From assembly GCA_017556895.1 (NCBI GenBank), contig JAFYLX010000182.1, positions 1 through 7,511 on the forward strand: a DNA stretch of 7,511 nucleotides, in the 5' to 3' direction. A program made the position numbers and the translations under genes. Origin of the DNA: Bacillota bacterium (lineage in GTDB: Bacteria > Bacillota_A > Clostridia > Peptostreptococcales > Anaerovoracaceae). Below, piece after piece: positions 1-7,150 of this stretch. Position 1 is the first letter of the stretch, and every line of letters starts with the position of its first letter. The notes under the pieces were generated by a model, which worked only from the letters and a program-made list of their open reading frames with translations, had not been told where the DNA came from and did no database searches.

Positions 1-611
1 TAAGACCTCATATGGAAAAATACAAGCACTACTGCAACGAAATAAATAAGATTTATTTAAGATTTACAGACATGGTTGAGCCTTTTAGCATAGATGAATC
101 TTGGCTCGACGTTACAGCCAGCCAAAAACTCTTTGGTAGCGGCAAAGAAATCGCAGATACCATCAGAGAAACCGTAAAAAAGGAGTTAGGGCTTACTCTT
201 TCCGCCGGCGTTTCCTTCAACAAGACCCTCGCAAAGATGGGGAGCGAATACAAAAAGCCCGACGCAACGACAGAAATCACGAGAGAAAACTTTAAAGAAC
301 TCCTTTGGCCCCTTTCCGCCAGAGAACTTTTTGGTGTAGGCAAGGCCACTGCAGATAAATTAGAAAAATGCAAGATTAAAACCATCGGCGATATTGCAAA
401 TGCTGATAGGAACTATTTGGTTTCCCTCTTTGGAAAACATGGTGCTGTTATGCACGACCACGCAAACGGAATCGATGATAGCCCTGTATCACTATACACA
501 GAAAAAGAGCCGATAAAGTCTGTAGGAAACGGCATCACATTTAAGAGAGATTTGACTACAGAAAGGGATATAGCCGTGGCAGTTAAAGCCTTGGCCGACA
601 CCGTTGCTGGC

Positions 612-641
612 TGATTACGCATATATGGCTTGAAGGCCTAG
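612..641 (+). other. Two nonsense codons (TGA, TAG) within 10 codons of dinB
   Basis: Read in the dinB frame, the stretch gives TVAG-stop-LRIYGLKA-stop-GIKVDIKD. Y-family little fingers normally have Arg before the LR pair here, so the TGA fits a former CGA (C to T). The TAG fits a former CAG by the same transition, although that position is variable in the family. No base is inserted or deleted, since the eight residues between the stops are family-like in the same frame. TAG is the genuine terminator of dnaE, lysR and the gene at 7268, so TAG reassignment is unlikely. No in-frame TGA occurs in the other genes, and Trp uses TGG there. Confidence 0.85.
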
Positions 642-914
642 GGTATTAAGGTGGACATCAAAGACCCTTATTTCATGGTTATATCAAGACAAAAGCAACT
701 CTTTGCACCTACTTGGCTAGCAGAAGAAATCGCCCATCATTCCATAGAGATCATCAACTCATCGTGGAAGAAGGGCGCCCCTATCAGAATGCTTACCATC
801 ACAGGCATCAATTTGACAGATGACATAAGTCAGGAACAACTTAGTCTCTTTGATGAATCTCCAGAAAAGAAAGAAAAAACCGAAAAAGTCGAACTTACCA
901 TGGACGAAGTCCGC

Positions 915-953
915 AAAAAATACGGAAGCCGAGCGATTGGGTTCGCATCGGCT
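915..953 (-). terminator. Possible intrinsic terminator of the dnaE-pfkA-flavodoxin unit, inside the dinB 3' end
   Basis: On the minus strand, AGCCGA-T-GCGA pairs with TCGC-TCGGCT (arms 953-943 and 936-927, one bulged base, 6-nt loop). The T6 run 920-915 follows six bases after the stem. It lies about 50 bp past the flavodoxin stop and would overlap dinB coding sequence. The spacing to the T-run is longer than ideal. A second, weaker 5-bp hairpin (978-992, TTGCG/CGCAA) sits between the two genes without a good T-tract. Confidence 0.35.
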
Positions 954-1001
954 ATAAAAAACGATATTCTGTAATTCTTGCGCCAAACGCAAAATCACAA
1001 C

Positions 1002-1535
1002 TTATTTAAATTCTTTAACAATGGGCTCTATGTACTTTCTATCTACATAGTTAGCCCCTTTTTTTACGGCTTCAAGAAGTTTTTTATCATCTTCTGTCAT
1101 CTCTAATGGATCTTTTCCTTCAAGCATTTTAACCATCAACTTCATGATTCCAGCATCTATGCCCTTGATTTCTTCAGGCTTGTATGCACCTGGACAATAA
1201 TAGCAAGTCATTCTTTCTACATAGCTTTTGTCGAAGTTGATTTCTCTAAGCTGCATTCTAGTTTCCTTTTGCATAACGTTAAGCCCAACCGCAAAGGTAA
1301 CTATCTTCTTATCATCCAGACGACCCCATCTCATGTTCTTCTTGATTAAATCAAAACCTTGAATCCCGCCTGCCTGAACACAGCCTCCAAAGATGATATT
1401 GTCATACTTATCAAAATCCTTCTTTGAGAAGTCTTTCTCCTCAATTACTGGGCAGTCAAGTTCTTCGCCAATCCACTCCGCATACTGTTTAGTACTACCG
1501 TGTTTACTTTTATAAATTACTACTGTTCTTTCCAT
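1002..1535 (-). CDS. Flavodoxin-domain protein (HemG-like / Flavodoxin_5 type), 177 aa
   Basis: Small cytoplasmic FMN-binding electron carrier or oxidoreductase. The N-terminus has the FMN phosphate loop S-K-H-G-S-T at residues 10-15 after a hydrophobic first strand. A second flavin-loop region is YDNIIFGGCVQAG (44-56), and the strand KKIVTFAVGL (76-85) continues the flavodoxin fold. The C-terminal part (MKLMVKMLEGKDP, then a charged helix) matches the short family that includes menaquinone-dependent protoporphyrinogen oxidase HemG, whose members are of similar length. No haem gene is near, so the substrate is unknown. A C-Y-Y-C motif (111-114) lies where relatives usually have an aromatic stretch next to the flavin. 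ATG 1535 is preceded by AAAGGG seven bases upstream, which overlaps the TAA of pfkA, suggesting translational coupling. Last gene of the dnaE-pfkA unit. Confidence 0.85.
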   Translation of the reverse strand: MERTVVIYKSKHGSTKQYAEWIGEELDCPVIEEKDFSKKDFDKYDNIIFGGCVQAGGIQGFDLIKKNMRWGRLDDKKIVTFAVGLNVMQKETRMQLREINFDKSYVERMTCYYCPGAYKPEEIKGIDAGIMKLMVKMLEGKDPLEMTEDDKKLLEAVKKGANYVDRKYIEPIVKEFK

Positions 1536-1546
1536 CTTTATTCCCT

Positions 1547-2509
1547 TTATTTGCTAAGTACATCGATTAGCTTGTACATTTCTTCATTGAATGTTGAAGG
1601 CATCTTAAGTGCTTCTTCTAAGTCAAAGGATACAATCTCGCCCTTTACCGTACCAATCGCTTTATTTGCTTCACCTGATACAAGTAATTCTACGGCTTTA
1701 GCACCGCATAAAGTAGCAAGCAATCTATCGTTCATCGTAGGGCTTCCACCCCTCTGAAGGTATGAAAGCACCACAAGTTTTGTTTCCTTGCCAGTCTTTT
1801 CTTCTACGAATTTTACTAGTTCATCGCCAGTTACAGTCGCCCCTTCTGCCATAATTATTATGCTGTGGAGCTTGCCTCTTTTGTTTCCTTCTAGCACCTT
1901 GTTTGCAACATCTTCAAGGCTTTCTTCTTTTTCAGGAAGAAGGACACATTCCGCACCGCCTGTTATTGCCGCATAAAGCGCAATGTCGCCGCAGTGTCTT
2001 CCCATTACTTCGATTACGCTAGCCCTATCGTGTGATGAGGATGTATCTCTAATCTTGCTTATAGCATCTAAAACCGTACTTACAGCCGTATCAAACCCAA
2101 TAGTAAAGTCAGTGTACGCTAGGTCATTATCAATAGTTCCTGGTACACCCATCACCTTGATTCCTCTTTGAGAGAGTTCAAGACCACCCCTCATTGAGCC
2201 GTCGCCACCTATTACTACAAGGCCTTCTATGCCTTTATCCTTTAAAATTTCGGCAGCCTTGTCAATCCATTCAGATTTTCTAAATCTCTCGCTTCTTGCA
2301 GTCTTAAGCAGGGTTCCTCCTCTATGAAGAATTTCTCCAACGGAACTTCTGTCCATTAGTCTAATATCTTCATCCAAAAGGCCCTCGTATCCTCTTTCTA
2401 TTCCCCAAACTTCAAGTCCTGCTTCAACGCCACATCTAACTACAGCTCTGATGGCCGCGTTCATTCCAGGTGCGTCTCCGCCACTTGTAAGTACTGCTAT
2501 TTTCTTCAT
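1547..2509 (-). CDS. pfkA: ATP-dependent 6-phosphofructokinase
   Basis: Phosphorylates fructose 6-phosphate to fructose 1,6-bisphosphate, the committed step of glycolysis, as a cytoplasmic tetramer. The 320-aa length is typical of the bacterial ATP-type enzyme. Motifs: TSGGDAPGMNA (8-18, ATP loop), TARSERF with Arg72, IGGDGS with Gly104, PGTIDND with Gly124 and catalytic Asp127, MGR (169-171), Glu222, and LQRGGSPT (251-258). Gly at 104 and 124 points to ATP rather than pyrophosphate as donor. Effector-site residues Arg21, Arg25, Arg54, Arg154, Glu187, Arg211 and Lys213 are present, so allosteric control by ADP/PEP is plausible. Oddities: the positions equivalent to E. coli Arg243 and His249, which bind fructose 6-phosphate, are Lys244 and Tyr250. 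ATG 2509 has GAGAGGA about eight bases upstream. It starts 17 bp after the dnaE stop and ends 11 bp before the flavodoxin. Confidence 0.96.
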   Translation of the reverse strand: MKKIAVLTSGGDAPGMNAAIRAVVRCGVEAGLEVWGIERGYEGLLDEDIRLMDRSSVGEILHRGGTLLKTARSERFRKSEWIDKAAEILKDKGIEGLVVIGGDGSMRGGLELSQRGIKVMGVPGTIDNDLAYTDFTIGFDTAVSTVLDAISKIRDTSSSHDRASVIEVMGRHCGDIALYAAITGGAECVLLPEKEESLEDVANKVLEGNKRGKLHSIIIMAEGATVTGDELVKFVEEKTGKETKLVVLSYLQRGGSPTMNDRLLATLCGAKAVELLVSGEANKAIGTVKGEIVSFDLEEALKMPSTFNEEMYKLIDVLSK

Positions 2510-2526
2510 AAGTCTATCCTCTCGGT

Positions 2527-5500
2527 CTACATTTTGACATTTTCGTGTCCTAAAATCGCGATAAGCTGATTTCTCAGATTATCTGTCGGTTCAGCCCATA
2601 AGTCTCTATCTGTCTTTAGTATCTTACCATCCGGAAGATATATCAACACCTGAGCGTTACCCTTATGTCTTTGAAGTGTGAATTTTATCTGTTCTAGAGT
2701 CTGGTTAAGGTTAGCGTTCATAGGAATCTTAACTTTAATCATTCCCTCTGGCTGAGCAGGTTGTCCTATATCCTGACGAGCCGCTGCAGGCTGCGCCTGA
2801 GCAGGCTGTCTTTTGACATATCCTCGTCCCTGTTTCATCAGCTCTTCTACTGTAGCTTCTTCCAGCGGCATAATAGAGTCCGCTAAAATCTTTGGTGCCT
2901 CATCTTCTTTGAAGTTTAGAGTACCTGAAACCGCAATTACACTGTCTGCCTGAAGGTGCATTGCGTACTTTTCATACACATTCGGGAAGACAACTATTTC
3001 TGAAACACCGTATAGGTCTTCTAGCATTAGGAATGCCATCATCTTGTTTGACTTAGTAATTAAAGTCTTCTTTGAGGCAACCATTCCGGCCATAATGACC
3101 TTTTTTCCATCCTCTATACCAAGTTCAGTACCAAGTTCCGCTTCCTCGCTAGCACGATTTAGTTCTTCGCTCGTTACACTCACAATTTCCTTTATCTTAC
3201 CTGCGTATTCGTTTAGCGGATGATCTGTGATATACACACCGATCATTTCCTTTTCCATCGCAAGGGCGATTTCTTTGGAAAACGGAGTAACATCCGGAAG
3301 CTTGTTTATAGATGACATGCCTCCTAGTTCTTCGCCGCCAAAGTCGAACAGTGACATCTGTCCCTCTAGGTTCTTCTTGCTGCTGTTTTGAGCTGACTCC
3401 ACAAGTCCCTCATATACGCTAAGCATAGCTGCCCTATTTTTGCTTAAGCAGTCACATGCTCCGGCTTTAATCAAGCTTTCTACGGCTTTCTTATTCACCT
3501 GGCTTATATCAAGGTGTTCGATAAAGCTAAAGACGTCTCTGCTTAATCCCTTTTCTTCTCTAGCCTTAATAATAGCCTCGATGGCATTTTCTCCTACATT
3601 CTTAACACCTAGTAGGCCAAAACGAATCTTGCCATTTTCTACGCTAAATTTCTTTAAACTCTTATTTACACACGGCGGCATTACTTCAATGCCCATCTCC
3701 TGACAGTTTCTAATATATTTTGGAATCTGATTAACATCTCCCATTACGCTTGTCATAAGGGCCGCCATGAATTCTACAGGATAGTGTAATTTTAGATATC
3801 CAGTTTCATAGGCAACTACAGCGTAAGCCGCAGCATGGCTCTTATTGAAAGCATACTGAGCGAAGCTAACCATGTCATTAAATATTTCTTCTGCTGCTTT
3901 CTCCGGAATTCCATTTCTAACGCAACCTGCAATTTCGATATTACCCTCATCGTCAGTCTTTCCATGAATGAAGTACTGCTTTTCTTCCAACATTACATCC
4001 ATCTTCTTCTTTGACATGGCACGGCGCACAAGGTCAGAACGACCGTAGCTATATCCGCCAAGGTCTCTAACGATTTGCATAACCTGTTCCTGATAAACTA
4101 AACATCCGTAAGTTACATCTAGGATTGGGGCAAGAGCCTGGTCCACATACTTGATATTATGAGGATTTTTCTTGTTCTCGATGTACTTTGGAATGGAGTC
4201 CATCGGACCCGGTCTGTATAGTGAAATACCCGCTACGATATCTTCAAAGCAAGTAGGCTTTAGATTCTTCATAAACTGAGTCATGCCCTGGCTTTCAAGC
4301 TGGAAAACACCTTGAGTATTGCCGTGAGAAATCATCTCATAAACGCCAGGATCATCGTAACCCATCTTTGCAAAATCGATAGTAACACCATGGTTCTTTT
4401 TGATAAGTTCTAAAGCATCTCTTATAACAGTTAAGTTTCTAAGGCCTAAGAAGTCCATCTTTAAAAGCCCCAGTTCTTCGATTGTTGTCATAGGGAACTG
4501 AGTAGCAGGACCTTTATCTGATAAATACATAGGTACGTATTCATCTATCGGAGCCTTTGAAATTACAACTCCTGCAGCATGTGTGGATGCATGTCTTGGC
4601 ATACCTTCTAAAGACTTAGCCATCTCGATGACCTGTCTAGCCTTAGGGTCTTCTTCATACATAGCCTTAAATTCAGGATTTGTATCTAAAGCCTTTTGAA
4701 TAGTCATACCCAAATCGAAAGGAATAGCCTTAGCGATGGCGTCCGTTTCGGCATAGCTCACATCTAGAGCTCTACCAACGTCTCTCACAGCCTGCTTTGC
4801 CTTCATAGTACCGAAGGTAATAATCTGGCATACTTTGTCCTCGCCATATTTACGAGTTACATATTCTATAACTTCTGGTCGTCTTTCGTAACAGAAGTCT
4901 ATATCAATATCCGGCATACTTACTCTTTCCGGATTTAGGAATCTTTCAAAGATTAAATTATATCTGATAGGGTCGATATCCGTAATCTTTAGGCAATAGG
5001 CAACTAAAGAACCTGCCGCCGAACCTCTGCCCGGTCCTACCATGATTTCATTTTCTTTTGCATAGTTAATAAAGTCCCAAACGATAAGGAAATACTCCAC
5101 ATATCCCATGGACTCGATTGTACTAAGCTCATAATCTAGTCGTTCTTCTAAAGATGCACCCGGTTCATCGCCGTATCTTTCTCTAAGACCTGCAGCACAT
5201 AGCTCTCTTAAATAAGTCTTGTTATCTTTGCCATCCGGAGCGATGAATTCCGGCAAGTGATACTGACCGAACTCGAATTCCACATTACAAGCATCTGCCA
5301 CAAGCTGAGTATTATCAATAACTTCAGGCATTGAGGCGAAGATTTTTCTCATCTCTTCCTCGCTCTTCAAGTAGAACTGATCGTTGGCAAATCTCATTCG
5401 GTTTTCGTCGTTTATGCTAGTAGCAGTTTGTACTGCTAGAAGTACATCATGAGCCTCCGCGTCCTCCTGTTTAACATAGTGAACGTCGTTTGTGGCAACC

Positions 5501-6099
5501 ATCGGTATGCCTAGTTCCTGACTAAGCTTTATTAAACCAGGCTTAATAAAGGCTTCTTCTTCAAGACCCTGATCCTGAATTTCTAGGTAGAAATTGCCTT
5601 CTCCGAAGATTTCAAGAAGTTCTTCAGCCTCCTTCTTTGCACCTTCATAGTAATCTCTAAGAAGATAGTTTTGGACATTGCCTGCAAGGCACGCGGAAAG
5701 CGCAATAAGACCTTCGCTATGTTCCCTAAGCAAATCCTTGTCCACACGAGGCTTATAGTAGTAGCCCTTAATATACCCTGCGGAGACTATTTTGATTAAG
5801 TTCTTATACCCAATCTCATTTTTTGCAAGCAAAACAAGATGACCTTGATACTTGTCCTTGTCAGGTTCCTTGTCAGTCATCTTACGTGCTGCCGTATATA
5901 CTTCACAGCCGATAATCGGCTTGATTCCCTGTTTCTTACATTCTTTATAAAAGTCTATGACACCAAACATAGCGCCATGGTCAGTGATTGCAAGACTTGT
6001 CATGCCTAATTCCTTTGCATGAGCAACTACTCTCTTGATTCTAGCTGCACCGTCTAGCAAACTATATTCTGTATGTACATGTAAATGTGTAAAAGCCAT
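2527..6099 (-). CDS. dnaE: DNA polymerase III subunit alpha (DnaE type with PHP domain), 1190 aa
   Basis: Replicative or auxiliary chromosomal DNA polymerase. The PHP domain (about 1-210) keeps all nine positions usually counted as metal ligands: His7, His9, Asp16, His41, Glu66, His87, Cys137, Asp205 and His207. The palm has GPGRGSAAGS and the catalytic PDIDIDF (Asp397, Asp399), with the third Asp549 in KMDFLGL. Next come a helix-hairpin-helix (about 863-890), a beta-clamp motif QMSLF (914-918), an OB fold (about 995-1075), an Ala/Gln/Pro-rich linker (about 1095-1118) and a small C-terminal domain. No DEDDh exonuclease is inserted, so it is DnaE rather than PolC. The start at 6099 was chosen over an in-frame ATG at 6138 because MAFTHLHVHTEYSLLDG is the usual family N-terminus and AAGGAGG sits five bases before it. 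Stop codon TAG. Probably the first gene of a unit with pfkA and the flavodoxin. Confidence 0.97.
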   Translation of the reverse strand: MAFTHLHVHTEYSLLDGAARIKRVVAHAKELGMTSLAITDHGAMFGVIDFYKECKKQGIKPIIGCEVYTAARKMTDKEPDKDKYQGHLVLLAKNEIGYKNLIKIVSAGYIKGYYYKPRVDKDLLREHSEGLIALSACLAGNVQNYLLRDYYEGAKKEAEELLEIFGEGNFYLEIQDQGLEEEAFIKPGLIKLSQELGIPMVATNDVHYVKQEDAEAHDVLLAVQTATSINDENRMRFANDQFYLKSEEEMRKIFASMPEVIDNTQLVADACNVEFEFGQYHLPEFIAPDGKDNKTYLRELCAAGLRERYGDEPGASLEERLDYELSTIESMGYVEYFLIVWDFINYAKENEIMVGPGRGSAAGSLVAYCLKITDIDPIRYNLIFERFLNPERVSMPDIDIDFCYERRPEVIEYVTRKYGEDKVCQIITFGTMKAKQAVRDVGRALDVSYAETDAIAKAIPFDLGMTIQKALDTNPEFKAMYEEDPKARQVIEMAKSLEGMPRHASTHAAGVVISKAPIDEYVPMYLSDKGPATQFPMTTIEELGLLKMDFLGLRNLTVIRDALELIKKNHGVTIDFAKMGYDDPGVYEMISHGNTQGVFQLESQGMTQFMKNLKPTCFEDIVAGISLYRPGPMDSIPKYIENKKNPHNIKYVDQALAPILDVTYGCLVYQEQVMQIVRDLGGYSYGRSDLVRRAMSKKKMDVMLEEKQYFIHGKTDDEGNIEIAGCVRNGIPEKAAEEIFNDMVSFAQYAFNKSHAAAYAVVAYETGYLKLHYPVEFMAALMTSVMGDVNQIPKYIRNCQEMGIEVMPPCVNKSLKKFSVENGKIRFGLLGVKNVGENAIEAIIKAREEKGLSRDVFSFIEHLDISQVNKKAVESLIKAGACDCLSKNRAAMLSVYEGLVESAQNSSKKNLEGQMSLFDFGGEELGGMSSINKLPDVTPFSKEIALAMEKEMIGVYITDHPLNEYAGKIKEIVSVTSEELNRASEEAELGTELGIEDGKKVIMAGMVASKKTLITKSNKMMAFLMLEDLYGVSEIVVFPNVYEKYAMHLQADSVIAVSGTLNFKEDEAPKILADSIMPLEEATVEELMKQGRGYVKRQPAQAQPAAARQDIGQPAQPEGMIKVKIPMNANLNQTLEQIKFTLQRHKGNAQVLIYLPDGKILKTDRDLWAEPTDNLRNQLIAILGHENVKM

Positions 6100-6104
6100 G
6101 TTTG

Positions 6105-6111
6105 CCTCCTT
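6105..6111 (-). promoter_or_regulatory. Ribosome binding site that fixes the dnaE start
   Basis: AAGGAGG on the minus strand, five bases before ATG 6099. A near-perfect match to the anti-Shine-Dalgarno sequence; the upstream ATG at 6138 has no such site. Confidence 0.9.
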
Positions 6112-6118
6112 TTGAAAT

Positions 6119-6148
6119 ATTTTAACATAATTAGGCACCCCTCGTCCA
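6119..6148 (-). promoter_or_regulatory. Possible promoter for dnaE-pfkA-flavodoxin
   Basis: The minus strand reads TGGACG (6148-6143, 4 of 6 to the -35 consensus), an 18-bp spacer, then TGT-TAAAAT (6127-6119), an extended -10 with 5 of 6 matches. Initiation would fall near 6112, leaving a leader of only about 13 nt that begins at the Shine-Dalgarno. The -35 lies in the loop of the spacer hairpin. Read-through from lysR is the alternative. Confidence 0.35.
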
Positions 6149-6172
6149 CTAGGCGCCCGTAGCCTTTGGCTA
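6133..6172 (-). other. GC-rich hairpin cluster between lysR and dnaE
   Basis: This 40-bp stretch is clearly more GC-rich than its surroundings. It holds a perfect TAGCC-AAA-GGCTA dyad (6160-6172, including the lysR stop codon) and a second stem GGCGCC/GGTGCC (6157-6152 with 6139-6134; one G-U pair in the minus-strand transcript). AGGC (6166-6163) could instead pair with GCCT in the middle, so some pairings exclude each other. No T-run follows on either strand, so it is not a classical terminator. Confidence 0.5.
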
Positions 6173-7069
6173 AATAAATATTTCTATGTCGCAGTCCGTT
6201 CTCTTCTGAAGAACATCTTTGATGCATTCTAGGAATGACTCCACCAGTTTTCGCTTACCTTTGTCGTCAACGAAGGTACATATCCCCATTCTCATTGGCA
6301 CGTCAAACCCTAATTTTTTTCTTATAATTTTGGGGTCGCTTGTCATATAACTAGCAACACTGGATGGTACGATAGCCCAGCTGTTTTCCTTAGTTAAAAA
6401 GTAGTAAAGCTGACTCATAAGTTCTATCTTAATCTGCGCGTTATCCGCACTTCCCAGAACTATATCATGCCAGTCCATAAAGGTTTCTGTCCAAGGCACA
6501 TATATTTCGTTCTCAACTTTTAAATCCTTAAACTGGACTGTTTCTGGCAAATCAGCCGCTTTATTGCAGATAAAGGCCATAGGTTCGCCAAAAACGGGAT
6601 AAGAGTTAATGCCTGGGTATTCTCTTCTGCTTATTGTAAAGGCCAAGTCTGTATGACCCTTAGCCAAACTCTCGTATGCCTTATATGTATCTAAATCCTG
6701 TATCTTTAATGCTACCCCAGGGTGCTTGTCCATAAACATATCATAGGCCGGAGCAAATAGGAAATTACCCATACTGTTTACAGTAGAGATAGACAGACTT
6801 GAAAATTCTCTTTTTCTCCCAAGCCCATACATGCTTTCCACAACTTCCTTATATTTCAAAGAAAGATCATAGAACTCCTTGCCCTCGTCAGTAAGCATAA
6901 GGTTTCTTTGTCCTCTTCCTCGCACAAAAAGCTCATATCCTAACTTTTTCTCAAGGTTTTTTATCTTCGTGCTTAAAGAAGACTGGCTAATGTATAATCT
7001 TTCAGCAGCCTTGCTAATGCTCATTTCCTGACAAATTATGATAAACGCATTAACTTCAGAAATAGTCAT
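6170..7069 (-). CDS. LysR-family transcriptional regulator, 299 aa
   Basis: Cytoplasmic DNA-binding regulator of the LTTR family at the usual length. The N-terminal winged helix-turn-helix (about residues 1-60) contains MSISKAAERLYISQSSLSTK, whose SQSSLS recognition helix matches the family's SQPALS pattern. The wing (LFVRGRGQRN) and LTDEGKEF follow, then the linker helix. Residues from about 90 to 290 form the periplasmic-binding-protein-like effector domain. The ligand cannot be told from sequence. ATG 7069 was chosen over an in-frame ATG at 7099 because GGAGG lies five bases upstream and the family N-terminus begins here. No protein gene is divergent to it: both neighbours lie on the same strand, dnaE 70 bp downstream and the LTA-synthase-like gene upstream. 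Its own promoter carries LTTR-like dyads, so it probably regulates itself. Stop codon TAG lies in an inverted repeat. Confidence 0.93.
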   Translation of the reverse strand: MTISEVNAFIIICQEMSISKAAERLYISQSSLSTKIKNLEKKLGYELFVRGRGQRNLMLTDEGKEFYDLSLKYKEVVESMYGLGRKREFSSLSISTVNSMGNFLFAPAYDMFMDKHPGVALKIQDLDTYKAYESLAKGHTDLAFTISRREYPGINSYPVFGEPMAFICNKAADLPETVQFKDLKVENEIYVPWTETFMDWHDIVLGSADNAQIKIELMSQLYYFLTKENSWAIVPSSVASYMTSDPKIIRKKLGFDVPMRMGICTFVDDKGKRKLVESFLECIKDVLQKRTDCDIEIFI

Positions 7070-7074
7070 ATTCT

Positions 7075-7079
7075 CCTCC
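7075..7079 (-). promoter_or_regulatory. Ribosome binding site that fixes the lysR start
   Basis: GGAGG on the minus strand, five bases before ATG 7069. The upstream ATG at 7099 has only AT-rich sequence before it and would lie upstream of, or at, the predicted transcript start. Confidence 0.88.
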
Positions 7080-7083
7080 AAAA

Positions 7084-7101
7084 TATTGAATATTATCAAT
7101 A
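7084..7101. promoter_or_regulatory. Inverted repeat TATTGA-N6-TCAATA at the predicted lysR transcription start
   Basis: A perfect 6-bp dyad with a 6-bp spacer, lying between the -10 and the ribosome binding site. It contains T-N11-A spacings typical of LysR-type sites and would block the start or early elongation if occupied. Strong AT bias in the region raises the chance of coincidence. Confidence 0.4.
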
Positions 7102-7129
7102 TTATATATAATAATATTCTATTTTACAA
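7101..7129 (-). promoter_or_regulatory. Promoter of lysR
   Basis: The minus strand reads TTGTAA (7129-7124, 4 of 6), exactly 17 bp, then TATAAT (7106-7101, perfect). Transcription would start near 7094, about 25 nt before ATG 7069. The -35 hexamer is itself a copy of the TTGTAA half-site found in the upstream dyad. Confidence 0.65.
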
Positions 7130-7150
7130 TTATTTGTTTAAGTAATAAAA

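Larger units (their letters stand above)
1..974 (+). pseudogene. dinB: DNA polymerase IV (Y-family, DinB), 5'-truncated by window edge and interrupted by two in-frame stops
   Basis: Error-prone translesion polymerase. The frame is already open at base 3 (Arg-Pro-His before the Met at 12), so that Met is internal and the N-terminal palm part with the first catalytic Asp lies outside the window. Visible in order: the SIDESWLDV palm motif with catalytic Asp-Glu codons at 93-98; the SAGVSFNKTLAK segment; a thumb helix-hairpin-helix (FGVGKATADKL, about 318-365); the little-finger start SVGNGITFKRDL; the ISRQKQL strand; and a beta-clamp-binding motif QLSLF at 837-851, followed by a roughly 40-residue tail ending at TAA 974. 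The frame never shifts, but TGA (612-614) and TAG (639-641) interrupt the little finger, and family-like sequence continues on both sides and between them. Translation stopping at 612 would lose most of the little finger and the clamp motif, so the gene is probably inactive. Restart at GTG 651 behind a weak AGGG is possible. Convergent with the flavodoxin gene. Confidence 0.9.

Noticed and set aside
12..14. ATG at 12 as the true dinB start
   Set aside because: The frame is open upstream and the preceding Arg-Pro-His fits the family; a start here would lack the first catalytic Asp and the N-terminal palm and fingers.
53..385. Antisense open frames over dinB, pfkA and dnaE (for example 53-385 minus, 1788-1976 plus, 3440-3703 plus)
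   Set aside because: They lie opposite clear conserved genes, have no recognisable domains or ribosome binding sites, and are shadows of the real coding strand.
612..641. Stop codon reassignment (TGA as Trp or Sec, TAG as pyrrolysine)
   Set aside because: TAG terminates three other genes in the window, Trp is encoded by TGG, no other gene has in-frame TGA, and no Sec-type or Pyl-type RNA element is evident.
978..992. TTGCG-N5-CGCAA hairpin as the terminator between dinB and the flavodoxin gene
   Set aside because: The stem is only 5 bp and there is no adequate T-tract next to it on either strand.
2746..2815. Short repeats (CTGAGCAGG at 2752 and 2797) in the dnaE 3' region as a possible repeat element
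   Set aside because: They encode the Ala/Gln/Pro-rich interdomain linker and are explained by its low-complexity protein sequence.
6100..6138. A 13-residue N-terminal extension of DnaE from an ATG at 6138
   Set aside because: It lacks a ribosome binding site, crosses the predicted promoter and is not part of the usual DnaE N-terminus. The ATG at 6099 has AAGGAGG five bases upstream.
7070..7099. A 10-residue extension of the LysR protein from an ATG at 7099
   Set aside because: It would run through the GGAGG used by ATG 7069 and begins at or before the predicted transcript start; the family N-terminus begins at 7069.
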